NCBI GenBank assembly: GCA_022710975.1
Contig: JAKLGA010000002.1
Span: forward strand, 372,001 to 436,000
From: Myxococcota bacterium
Lineage (GTDB): Bacteria; Myxococcota; B64-G9
Direction: 5' to 3'
DNA length: 64,000 nt
Shown: positions 57,275 through 64,000 of the stretch, piece by piece
Layout of the letters: every line of letters starts with the position of its first letter
Position numbering within the stretch: position 1 is the first letter of the stretch
Program-made: the position numbers and the translations under genes
The notes under the pieces: generated by a model
The model's input: only the letters and a program-made list of their open reading frames with translations
Databases searched by the model: none
What the model was told of the DNA's origin: nothing

Positions 57275-59181
57275 GGCACCCCGGCGGGGGTCACCGGGCG
57301 GCGCAGCTCGCCCTGGACCTCGAGGTGGTAGCGGCCCGGGCCGGCGCTGCCGTCCAGCACCGTGGGCAGGATCGACATCCGCTCCTGGGCCTGGCTCAGG
57401 AGCTCGAGCTGGTCCACCAGCCGCGAGAGCGACTCCTTCACCTCGCGGGCGGTGTCGGGCTCCTCGGCCGTCAGGTCGAGGGAGCGGATCTCCTCGCGCA
57501 CCTGGTCGAGCGGCGCCGGCCCGTCCCCGATCTTGCCCAGCGCCTCCAGCCAGCGGGTGAAGCGGTCGGACATGGCCACCACCAGGTTGGCCCCTGGCCG
57601 GCTGTCGAGCAGCGCGCCCAGCGGCCCGGCGTCGCCCCCCTCGCGGCTGCGCCGCGCCAGATCGGCCACGGCGTTGTACGACCCGGCCGCCAGGTGGCGC
57701 TCGAGCAGCGCGACCGCCAGGGCGTACTCGCGCGACGGGCCGCCGCCCGGGTTGAGCACCAGCAGCTCCACCCCCAGCAGCTGCTCGCGGGACAGGTTCG
57801 GGCCCAGCATGGGCTCCTTGGCCCCCGCCTCGTACAGCGCGGCCAGCGCCTGGGCCGCGGCCGCGCGGTCCCGGATGCCCAGCAAGAAGGAGGGGTAGGC
57901 GGCCATGCCCGCCAGCGCCTGCTCGGGCGGCGCGCCGGGCTCGGGGGTCGGGGGCGGATCGTAGAAGACGCACACGTCGCCGGCCAGCAGGCCGAGCAGC
58001 GCGCGCACCGACAGGCCGGTGCGGGCCTGGGCCGGCGCGTCCACCTCGTCCTGGAAGCGCTGGGCCGCCTCGGGGCCGGCGACCGCCAGGCTCTCGTCCA
58101 GCAGCCCGAGCGGGTCCGCGCGCCACAGCAGGGTCAGCGCGCCGAGCGGCACGGGGCCGGGCGAGACGAAGGCGCGCCCGCTGTCGAGCAGCAACCCGAG
58201 CAACCGGCCGGGGGCGCCCGCGAGCAGCGCCTCGGCCTCGGCCCGGGTGCGGAAGCTGTCGCCCTGCAGCTCCGCCGTCAGCCAGCCGCCGAAGGTGTCC
58301 AGGCTGTCGAGCGACAGGTCGCGGCGCAGCTTGCGCTGGGCCTCGAGCGCGAGCCGCAGCCCGTCGGCCACGAGCTGCGGATCCAGGCCTTCCTGGGAGG
58401 TGGTCGCGCCGGGCAAGGCCTGGAGCTGGCGCTCGACCTGGCGCTCGGAGGCGTCCAGCATCCCGCGGATGGAGCCGTGGAAGAAGAAGGCCGGGCGCGC
58501 GCGGCCGAAGCGCCCGTACAGCTCGGTCCCGGCCAGGGGGACGGCCGCCGGCCCCTGCAGCGCGGCCCACAGGCGCGGCGAGCGCACGTCGGAGAGCAGC
58601 ACGTAGCGCCCCAGCCGGCCCACGAACAGGCGCGGCTCGGCGGTGAGCTGGATGAGCTCGCCCGGGGGCGCCTCCAGCAGGCTGTAGGGCGTCGCCTGGT
58701 CCTTCGCCTCCCGCTCGAGCAGCGCGCGCAGGTCCCGCAGCAGCCCCTCGGCCAGCGCGGGCTCGGTCTCCAGCAGCAGCCCGACCGCCGCGCCCGACTC
58801 GACCTCCCCGTCGGCCAGCACCACCAGGTGCAGCACCGCCTCGAACAGGTGCTCGGCCAGCGCCGGGCTGAACCCGCGCCGGGCCATCATCTGGCGCGCG
58901 GCGCGCCACAGCCGGGAGGCCTGCGCGGCCACCTCGCGGCCCGCCTCGGGATGCACGAAGATCAGCCCCTCCTCGATCCCGGCCAGCGCCCTGGCCAGAT
59001 CCAGGCGCGCGTAGAGCAGCGTGTCCGCCGGCAGCCCCTCGGCCAGGGGGTCCGCCGGGGGAGGCGGAGGCGGCGTGGGCTCGGCCAGCCGGGCCGGGGC
59101 CGGATCGTGGGCGCAGCCTGCCAGCGCGCCGAGGGTCGCGAGCGCCAGGATGGACGAGCGGAGCGAGCGCAGCACGGGCAT
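57271..59181 (-). CDS. Large lipoprotein (DUF3352-like)
   Basis: This 636-residue lipoprotein has a signal ending LGALAGCAHDP and a short Pro-rich stretch. The opening of the mature domain, GLPADTLLYARLDLARAL, is typical of DUF3352-like periplasmic proteins, whose first strand contains P-x-D-T-L-L-Y-A. FFFHGSIRGMLDASERQV and LSLDSLDTFGGWLTAELQGDSF come later. The function is unknown. It sits between the protease gene (20 bases upstream) and the pseudokinase-cyclase gene (4-base overlap), so the three form an operon. Confidence 0.8.
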   Translation of the reverse strand: MPVLRSLRSSILALATLGALAGCAHDPAPARLAEPTPPPPPPADPLAEGLPADTLLYARLDLARALAGIEEGLIFVHPEAGREVAAQASRLWRAARQMMARRGFSPALAEHLFEAVLHLVVLADGEVESGAAVGLLLETEPALAEGLLRDLRALLEREAKDQATPYSLLEAPPGELIQLTAEPRLFVGRLGRYVLLSDVRSPRLWAALQGPAAVPLAGTELYGRFGRARPAFFFHGSIRGMLDASERQVERQLQALPGATTSQEGLDPQLVADGLRLALEAQRKLRRDLSLDSLDTFGGWLTAELQGDSFRTRAEAEALLAGAPGRLLGLLLDSGRAFVSPGPVPLGALTLLWRADPLGLLDESLAVAGPEAAQRFQDEVDAPAQARTGLSVRALLGLLAGDVCVFYDPPPTPEPGAPPEQALAGMAAYPSFLLGIRDRAAAAQALAALYEAGAKEPMLGPNLSREQLLGVELLVLNPGGGPSREYALAVALLERHLAAGSYNAVADLARRSREGGDAGPLGALLDSRPGANLVVAMSDRFTRWLEALGKIGDGPAPLDQVREEIRSLDLTAEEPDTAREVKESLSRLVDQLELLSQAQERMSILPTVLDGSAGPGRYHLEVQGELRRPVTPAGVP

Positions 59182-59201
59182 CCTCCCGGGTGAAGGGCGG
59201 C

Positions 59202-62200
59202 TCAGCGGCCGTCCTGCAGGTAGATGACCAGGCGGTCCTGGAGCAGGAAGGCGAGATCCGGCCGGCCGTTGCCGTCGAGGTCCCCCACGGCCACCTCGCG
59301 CGGCTCCTCGGGCTCGCCCTGCCCGCCCTCGGGCCGGGTGGCGAGCTGGCGGTCGAACAGCTTGTGGCGCATCACGGTGACCAGCCGCCCGTCACCGCCC
59401 CGGCGCAGCACCTCGAGCACGGACTGCTGCTTGTCGAACAGCAGCAGCTCGTCCTCGCCGTCGCGATCCAGATCGGCCGGACCCAGGTTCCAGTACTGGA
59501 ACTGCCCCGGGCCGGCGTCCAGCACGACCTGGGGCTCCAGGCGGAAGCGCCCGGCCCGGGTGCCCAGGATCTGCAAGATGCCGCGGCCGTGGGCCACCAG
59601 ATCCGGGCGGCCATCGCCGTCCACCTCCCCCACCGCCAGGCTCTCCAGCTCCAGCCCCGCCAGGTCCACCCGCTCGAGGCGCTCGAAGCGGTCGCCCTCC
59701 CCCAGCCGCACCACGTCGGCCTGGTTGCCGGAGCGGGCCACGAAGCGGCGCTCGCCGGCGGGGCCCGGGAGCGGCAGGAGCTGGTCCAGCTTGCCCTCGG
59801 GCCAGTTGACCTGGCGCTCGACGAACAGCCGCCCCTTGGCGTCCAGGCGCAGCACCCGCAGCATGCCCGGCCGGAGCTCCAGCGCCTCGGGCCGGCCGTC
59901 CCCGTCCAGATCCTCGGCCAGCAGCGCCTGGGGCCGCTCGGCGTCGAGCAGCGCGGCCTCGCGCAGCACCTCGCGGTAGCGGTCCTGACCCTCGCCCAGG
60001 TAGACGCTCTGCTTGCCCGAGTAGGCCCAGAAGGCGATGAGATCCAGGGCGCCGTCGCGATCGAGATCGGCGAAGGCCAGCTTGCGCGGGCGGCCGCTCA
60101 GGCTGGGCTGGGCGGCCGCGCCGGCCGGGCCGCCGCGGAAGCTCAGCGTCCGGGCGGGCAGATCGAGGGCGCCCTCGCCGCCGCGGGCCACGGCCTGGCC
60201 GATGCGCTCCACCGGGCAGGCGCGCAGCGCGTGGCCGGCGCCGGCCTTCTCCACCCACACCAGGTGCGGGGCGAGCTTGCCGCCCGCCTCGGGATCGGGC
60301 AGGCGCTCGAGCTGCACGTCCAGCACCGTGTCCGCGCTGGCCACCGGGCGGGGGTAGGCCACCCGCCCGTCGATCACCCTGCTCACCCCGAGCAGCTTGT
60401 CCCTGGGCGAGAAGGACAGGGCCAGCGGGCCGGCGGCGGCCGTGCGCGCCAGCCGCAGGAAGGTGAGCCCCTCGGGCGAGGGGGAGCGCGCCTGGCTGAA
60501 GGCCGCCTTGCCGCGGCGCAGCAGCACGAACTCGTTGCGCTCCGGATCGGCGCTCAGCATGGCCGCCGGCTCGCCCTCGGCCAGCGGGCCCAGGTCGAGC
60601 AGCGCGCCCCCGCCCGCCTCCGCCGTGAGCGGGACCGCCAGCAGGCCCGAGGCGCCCTCCCCGCCCGGCCCGAGCTCGAGCTCGCGCACCCGGTTGATGC
60701 CCGCGTCCAGGGCGGCGAAGCCCCGGTGCTTGCCCTCGCGGAAGGGGCGCACCGGCCCGGCCACGCTGACGGGCAGCGGCACCTCCTCGGTGAAGCGGCC
60801 GTCCGCGCCCTGCAGGCGCAGGTAGGCGCCGAAGGTCGGGCTCAGGCTGAAGAAGATCAGATCCTGGCGGCCGTCCCCGTCCGCGTCCAGGAGCTCGAAG
60901 CCCTGGGCCTTGGAGCGCAGCGCCGCGTTGAGCGGGTACACCTCCCGGCGCAGCCCGCCCCACAGCACGCTGAACACGTCGCGCCCCAGCACCACCACGT
61001 CGGGCTGGCGATCGCGGTCGAGGTCGGCCACGCGGACGGCGCGGGGCAGCGCGGTGGCCTGCACCTGGTCGAGGCGCCGCGGCCGGGCGAACACCCCGGG
61101 GCGCTCCTGGCGCACGACCGCCAGGCCGTCCACGTCGCCGTAGTACACGAGATCCTGGCGGCCGTCGGCGTCCAGGTCGCCGACCCCCAGCGAGCTGATG
61201 CGGCTGCCGACCACCTGGGTCTCGACCCGGAAGCGCTCGCTCTCCGGCAGCCGGTTCACGTCCCAGGCGGCCTGGTCGCTGGCCTCCTTGAGCGGGGCCA
61301 GGCGCCTCCGGACCACGCCCAGCTCCGCCTTGAGGTTGTCGGCGAACACCAGCTCGTCCACGCCGTCGCCGTCCAGGTCGGACGCGGACAGGCAGCACAG
61401 GCCCGGGCCGCGTTTCAGGAACTCGGCCACGCCGAAGCGGATCCGCTGATCGCTGGTGGAGACCGGGACCTCCATGTACTGCACGCCGCTGTTGGGGTTG
61501 TCCTCGTCGTAGGCGAAGGCCTCCACGTTGTCGAGGAACTCCATGACCGTGGCCGAGGGGATGGCGAACCCCAGCCCGTCCAGCATGATGGCGCCGCGGC
61601 TGACCACCCCGACGACCTCGCCGCGCTCGGTCAGCAGCGGCCCGCCGGAGTTGCCCGGGGCGATGGGCGCGGTGGTCTGCACGAACAGCCGCCCGTCGAG
61701 CTGGCGCGCCAGCTTGGAGACGATGCCCTGCGAGCTGGAGCGCTCGAGCCCCAGGGGGTTGCCGATGGCGAACACGCGCTCCCCCTCCTCGAGCCGGGCG
61801 GAGTCGCCCAGCACGAGCTGCGGGGGCTTGAAGCCCAGCGGCTCCTCGATCTTCAGCAGCGCCAGATCCATGTCGGCGTTCAATGCCACGATGCGCACCT
61901 TGCGGAACACCTTGCGCCCCAGGCTGCGGCCCTCGCGCGGGTAGAAGGTCACCCGGATGTTGCGCTCCCCGGCCACCACGTGGTGGTTGGTCACCAGGAA
62001 GCCGTCGGGGTTGCACAGCCAGCCGGTGCCCAGGCCGGCCGGGGTCTTGACCAGCGCGATGGCCGGCCCCAGCTCCTGGACCAGGGTCTGCAGGTCCCGC
62101 TGCGGCATCCGCCCCCGGGTGTACAGCTTGGCGCGCTGCAGCTCCGAGGTCTCCGCGCTCACGCCCCGCAGGGCGCGGATGCGCTGCTGCTCGACCGTGA

Positions 62201-62384
62201 CCACGGCCCCACCCACCAGCAGCCGCACCTGCTGCTCGTCGCGCTTGAGCAGCTCGCCCTCCAGGCGGTCGCCGTTCGAGAGCTCCACCACCACCCGCTC
62301 GCCGGCCGCGGCCGGGTCCCCCATAGCGAGGCAGCCCAGCGCCACGGCCACTCCCACGATCCCCATCGGTCTCCCGGCACGCAT
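59202..62384 (-). CDS. Trypsin-like serine protease fused to FG-GAP repeats
   Basis: This 1060-residue protein has a signal peptide (1-27), a small beta domain (ELSNGDRLEGELLKRDEQQV), and a DegP/HtrA-type protease domain (about 95-290) with catalytic His in VTNHHVVAG (about 135), Asp in ADMDLALLKI (about 173) and Ser in APGNSGGPL (about 246). The rest, about 750 residues, carries at least nine FG-GAP/VCBS calcium-loop repeats such as DLDGDGVDELVFADN and DLDRDGALDLIAFW, likely a beta-propeller. No PDZ domain is seen. It probably works in the periplasm or outside. ATG at 62384 follows AGGAGGCGGTGC. Confidence 0.9.
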   Translation of the reverse strand: MRAGRPMGIVGVAVALGCLAMGDPAAAGERVVVELSNGDRLEGELLKRDEQQVRLLVGGAVVTVEQQRIRALRGVSAETSELQRAKLYTRGRMPQRDLQTLVQELGPAIALVKTPAGLGTGWLCNPDGFLVTNHHVVAGERNIRVTFYPREGRSLGRKVFRKVRIVALNADMDLALLKIEEPLGFKPPQLVLGDSARLEEGERVFAIGNPLGLERSSSQGIVSKLARQLDGRLFVQTTAPIAPGNSGGPLLTERGEVVGVVSRGAIMLDGLGFAIPSATVMEFLDNVEAFAYDEDNPNSGVQYMEVPVSTSDQRIRFGVAEFLKRGPGLCCLSASDLDGDGVDELVFADNLKAELGVVRRRLAPLKEASDQAAWDVNRLPESERFRVETQVVGSRISSLGVGDLDADGRQDLVYYGDVDGLAVVRQERPGVFARPRRLDQVQATALPRAVRVADLDRDRQPDVVVLGRDVFSVLWGGLRREVYPLNAALRSKAQGFELLDADGDGRQDLIFFSLSPTFGAYLRLQGADGRFTEEVPLPVSVAGPVRPFREGKHRGFAALDAGINRVRELELGPGGEGASGLLAVPLTAEAGGGALLDLGPLAEGEPAAMLSADPERNEFVLLRRGKAAFSQARSPSPEGLTFLRLARTAAAGPLALSFSPRDKLLGVSRVIDGRVAYPRPVASADTVLDVQLERLPDPEAGGKLAPHLVWVEKAGAGHALRACPVERIGQAVARGGEGALDLPARTLSFRGGPAGAAAQPSLSGRPRKLAFADLDRDGALDLIAFWAYSGKQSVYLGEGQDRYREVLREAALLDAERPQALLAEDLDGDGRPEALELRPGMLRVLRLDAKGRLFVERQVNWPEGKLDQLLPLPGPAGERRFVARSGNQADVVRLGEGDRFERLERVDLAGLELESLAVGEVDGDGRPDLVAHGRGILQILGTRAGRFRLEPQVVLDAGPGQFQYWNLGPADLDRDGEDELLLFDKQQSVLEVLRRGGDGRLVTVMRHKLFDRQLATRPEGGQGEPEEPREVAVGDLDGNGRPDLAFLLQDRLVIYLQDGR

Positions 62385-62430
62385 GCACCGCCTCCTGTGA
62401 CCCCGAAGGTAGCAGACTTTCGAGGCGGAT

Positions 62431-62462
62431 GGCAGGTTCCCCTCGCGCGGGAACAGCCTGCC
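62431..62462. repeat. Imperfect inverted repeat in the protease / TonB-C divergent gap
   Basis: GGCAGG-TTCCC and GGGAA-CAG-CCTGCC face each other around a 7-base loop, forming an 11-bp stem with a 3-base bulge. It sits between the divergent protease gene and the TonB-C gene, upstream of the -10 box at 62475, so an operator or leader structure is possible. Confidence 0.5.
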
Positions 62463-62474
62463 AGAAAGAGGTGT

Positions 62475-62480
62475 TACAAT
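62475..62480 (+). promoter_or_regulatory. -10 box and SD of the TonB-C-like gene
   Basis: TACAAT lies 27 bases before the ACG at 62502. AGGAGGG at 62488-62494 provides a ribosome site 7 bases from the ACG. No convincing -35 box is seen. Confidence 0.4.
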
Positions 62481-62501
62481 CGCGGCCAGGAGGGTGACGC
62501 C

Positions 62502-63422
62502 ACGCCGGAGTCGAGACCACGCCTGCGCAGGCTCCTGGAGCGCTGCCTGCTGCTCGCGCTGGCCGTGCTGCTGCTCGGTGAGGACGTGGAGCGCGCGCCG
62601 ACCGTGCTCCCGCCGCTCGCCCGGCCGCGGCCCGCGCCGCCGCCCCCGCCGCCGCCCGAGCCGCCGCCCCCGCCACCCATCCCCGCCGGCCCGCGCTTCC
62701 CCTTCGCCGGCTCCGGGCCGCGCCGGCTCGATCTCTCCCCGCGCGAGCTCGGGCAGCCCGGGGCGGACGGCCCGGGCGAAGCCGCGCAGGTGGCCGCCAT
62801 GCTGCGCCGCTACCTGGAGGACGCGCAGGCCCGCGCGGCGGTCACGCGCGGCGGGGCCTCCCCGGCCTGGTGGGATCTCACCCGGCGCATCGAGACCTTC
62901 TGGCGCCCGGCCTACGACCAGGTGCGCGCTCCGGCCATCGGCGAGATCGGCGGGCCGTGGCTGCTGGCGACCGCCCGGCGCTACCTGCTGGACGCGCCGC
63001 GGACCCTGACCGAGACGGGCAACACCGCGGAGGTCAGCGCGCTCGTCGAGATCCGCTTCGGCGACGCCGGCGAGGCCGAGGCCCGCCTGGTGGAGACCTC
63101 CGGCTTCAAGCTGTTCGACGCCCACGCCCTGGACTCGGCCCGCGCCGCGCTCGAGAACCCGCGCGGGGACGAGGCCCCACCCCCGCGCAGCCGCTCGCTG
63201 CTCGAGTTCCGGGCCCGCTACACCATCCTGCCCCCGGCGCCCGTGCTGGGGCTGGCCTTCGACGAGTGCACCGGGTACGTGGAGCTCATGTACCCGCTCA
63301 AGAAGCTGGTCGGCGGCACGGTGTACGTGGTGGCGGTCTACGCGCCGCCGCCCGAGGAGGCACCCGACGGCGGCACGGACGGCGGGCCCGAGCAGGCCGC
63401 GCCGCCCGCCGGGCCGCGTTGA
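62502..63422 (+). CDS. TonB-C-like envelope protein, non-AUG start
   Basis: The frame encodes an N-terminal helix (LLERCLLLALAVLLLG), a Pro-rich region (RPAPPPPPPPEPPPPPP), a helical middle and a TonB-C-type end with EVSALVEIRFGDAGEAEARLVETSGFKLFDAHALDSARAA. That is the layout of TonB family energy transducers, but the C-terminal region (VELMYPLKKLVGG) is extended. No ATG, GTG or TTG lies in frame near the start. ACG at 62502 follows AGGAGGG by 7 bases and gives 306 residues; CTG at 62523 is the alternative. GTG at 62494 is out of frame. A sequence error is possible. Confidence 0.75.
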   Translation, partial: TPESRPRLRRLLERCLLLALAVLLLGEDVERAPTVLPPLARPRPAPPPPPPPEPPPPPPIPAGPRFPFAGSGPRRLDLSPRELGQPGADGPGEAAQVAAMLRRYLEDAQARAAVTRGGASPAWWDLTRRIETFWRPAYDQVRAPAIGEIGGPWLLATARRYLLDAPRTLTETGNTAEVSALVEIRFGDAGEAEARLVETSGFKLFDAHALDSARAALENPRGDEAPPPRSRSLLEFRARYTILPPAPVLGLAFDECTGYVELMYPLKKLVGGTVYVVAVYAPPPEEAPDGGTDGGPEQAAPPAGPR

Positions 63423-63448
63423 CAAGGGCCGCGCCAGGCCCGTACCAT
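63419..63448 (+). promoter_or_regulatory. Promoter of the terminal lipoprotein gene, probably leaderless
   Basis: TTGACA and TACCAT are separated by 18 bases, and 7 bases separate the -10 box from the ATG at 63456. The -35 box overlaps the stop codon of the previous gene. Confidence 0.6.
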
Positions 63449-63455
63449 CGTGCCC

Positions 63456-63926
63456 ATGGCACCTCGGCCCGCGATCCCCTGCCCGTCCTCCCTCCTGTGG
63501 CTGCTCGCCACCGCCCCGCTGGTGCTCGGCCTGCTGGCCGGCTGCCCGCGCGACGAGTTCGGCGAGCCGGTCGCCACCTCGGTCGAGGAGCAGGCGCTGC
63601 AGTCCGAGTTCGGGTTCGAGGAGTCGGACGACAGCCTGCCCGAGTACCGGCGCGCGGCCGGGGTGAAGACGGAGGAGTGCTACCTGGCCTACCGCCACCC
63701 GACCTCGCTGACCATGTGCGTGTACACCTTCGGCGATCCGGCCCAGGCCCGCGAGGCCGCGGACCAGGCCGCCAGGCGCAAGCTGCCCTTCGGGCGCTAC
63801 CGCACCCACCTGGCGCGCGAGAGCCAGCTGTTCGTGGTGGACGGCCAGCTCAAGGACCAGCCCATCGCCGATCTGCTGCGCTCCGAGCTGGACCGCATCC
63901 ACGATCTCGTGCAGGGCGGCAAGTAG
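63456..63926 (+). CDS. Lipoprotein of unknown function
   Basis: This 156-residue protein has a signal ending GLLAGCPRDE. The mature part has an acidic region and a short domain with two Cys (TEECYLAYRHPTSLTMCVYTFGD) followed by helices with AREAADQAARRKLPFGRYRTHLARESQLFVVDG. I do not recognise a family. ATG at 63456 is chosen because of the promoter spacing; an in-frame GTG at 63450 is possible. A further gene begins 31 bases after its stop. Confidence 0.78.
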   Translation: MAPRPAIPCPSSLLWLLATAPLVLGLLAGCPRDEFGEPVATSVEEQALQSEFGFEESDDSLPEYRRAAGVKTEECYLAYRHPTSLTMCVYTFGDPAQAREAADQAARRKLPFGRYRTHLARESQLFVVDGQLKDQPIADLLRSELDRIHDLVQGGK

Positions 63927-63957
63927 CCGCGCAGGCGCCGAGGGGGCGGGAGGACCG

Positions 63958-64000
63958 ATGGACCAGCCCGAGCTCCACCGCGAGTGCCAGCGCCGCCGGG
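63958..64000 (+). CDS. Partial CDS at right edge
   Basis: An ATG at 63958 follows GGGAGGACCG, a good ribosome site, and opens 14 codons (MDQPELHRECQRRR) before the window ends. It is in the same direction as the preceding lipoprotein gene, 31 bases after its stop. Nothing can be said about function. Confidence 0.5.
   Translation, partial: MDQPELHRECQRRR

Noticed and set aside
62494-63009. GTG start beside the ribosome site of the TonB-C gene
   Set aside because: It opens a frame of Cys/Arg/Pro-rich shadow sequence, not the frame with the TonB-C motif.

Overview
The window is high-GC, densely packed bacterial DNA. It carries about fifty protein genes and no rRNA, tRNA, CRISPR array or insertion sequence that I can see. 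The content points to a Myxococcota or related former deltaproteobacterium. The signs are a MYXO-CTERM-type C-terminal sorting tail (gene ending at 43624), an AgmX/PglI-type C-terminal domain, many secreted lipoproteins with PEGA, PKD, Dickkopf-like cysteine, choice-of-anchor and Big_5-type domains, fusions of kinase-like domains to adenylate cyclase, and a PrkA kinase. The best-preserved promoters follow TTGAnn-N16-18-TAGnnT, and several genes look leaderless.

Layout. 1-7664 (minus): a long operon starting from a leaderless promoter, encoding a HAMP-linked class III cyclase, a coiled-coil secreted protein, a membrane sensor-like protein, a TPR lipoprotein, a DUF1343/NamZ muramidase, NadD and a truncated ABC-F ATPase. 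7718-14368 (minus): an RND efflux pump and its adaptor behind a large lipoprotein. 14515-18110: small secreted and regulatory genes, a choice-of-anchor lipoprotein and a free-standing 5'-nucleotidase C-domain lipoprotein, which sits behind a TonB-dependent receptor (18136-20721). 21006-28121 (plus): prkA followed by a PKD/beta-helix lipoprotein, a PEGA protein and a small HExxH protein. 28118-35457: envelope and lipoprotein genes and two large GT-C-like membrane proteins. 35562-40339 (minus): PfkB kinase, two-subunit class I fumarase and two lipoproteins in one operon. 40462-51407: thioesterase, MYXO-CTERM glycosidase-like protein, SDR dehydrogenase, three zinc-ribbon membrane proteins and secreted proteins. 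51423-62384 (minus): Big_5-type lipoproteins, a SprT-like protein, two pseudokinase-cyclase tail-anchored proteins, a very small probable selenoprotein, a lipoprotein, and a trypsin/FG-GAP protease. 62502-64000 (plus): a TonB-C-like protein, a lipoprotein and a gene cut by the window edge.

The most striking item is a 63-codon gene at 55048-55239 (minus) that standard gene callers would miss. An in-frame TGA sits at the position of the cysteine in a C-P-L-T-C motif between two membrane helices, the frame continues with good protein on the far side, and a GC-rich hairpin with a GGUC loop begins 13 bases after the TGA, as expected for a bacterial SECIS. Its promoter carries a perfect 5-bp dyad between the -35 and -10 boxes. 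I read it as an undescribed selenocysteine-containing membrane protein under specific control. Also notable are two paralogous pseudokinase-cyclases, a TonB-C-like gene whose only well-placed start is ACG, and two intergenic heptanucleotide repeat tracts.
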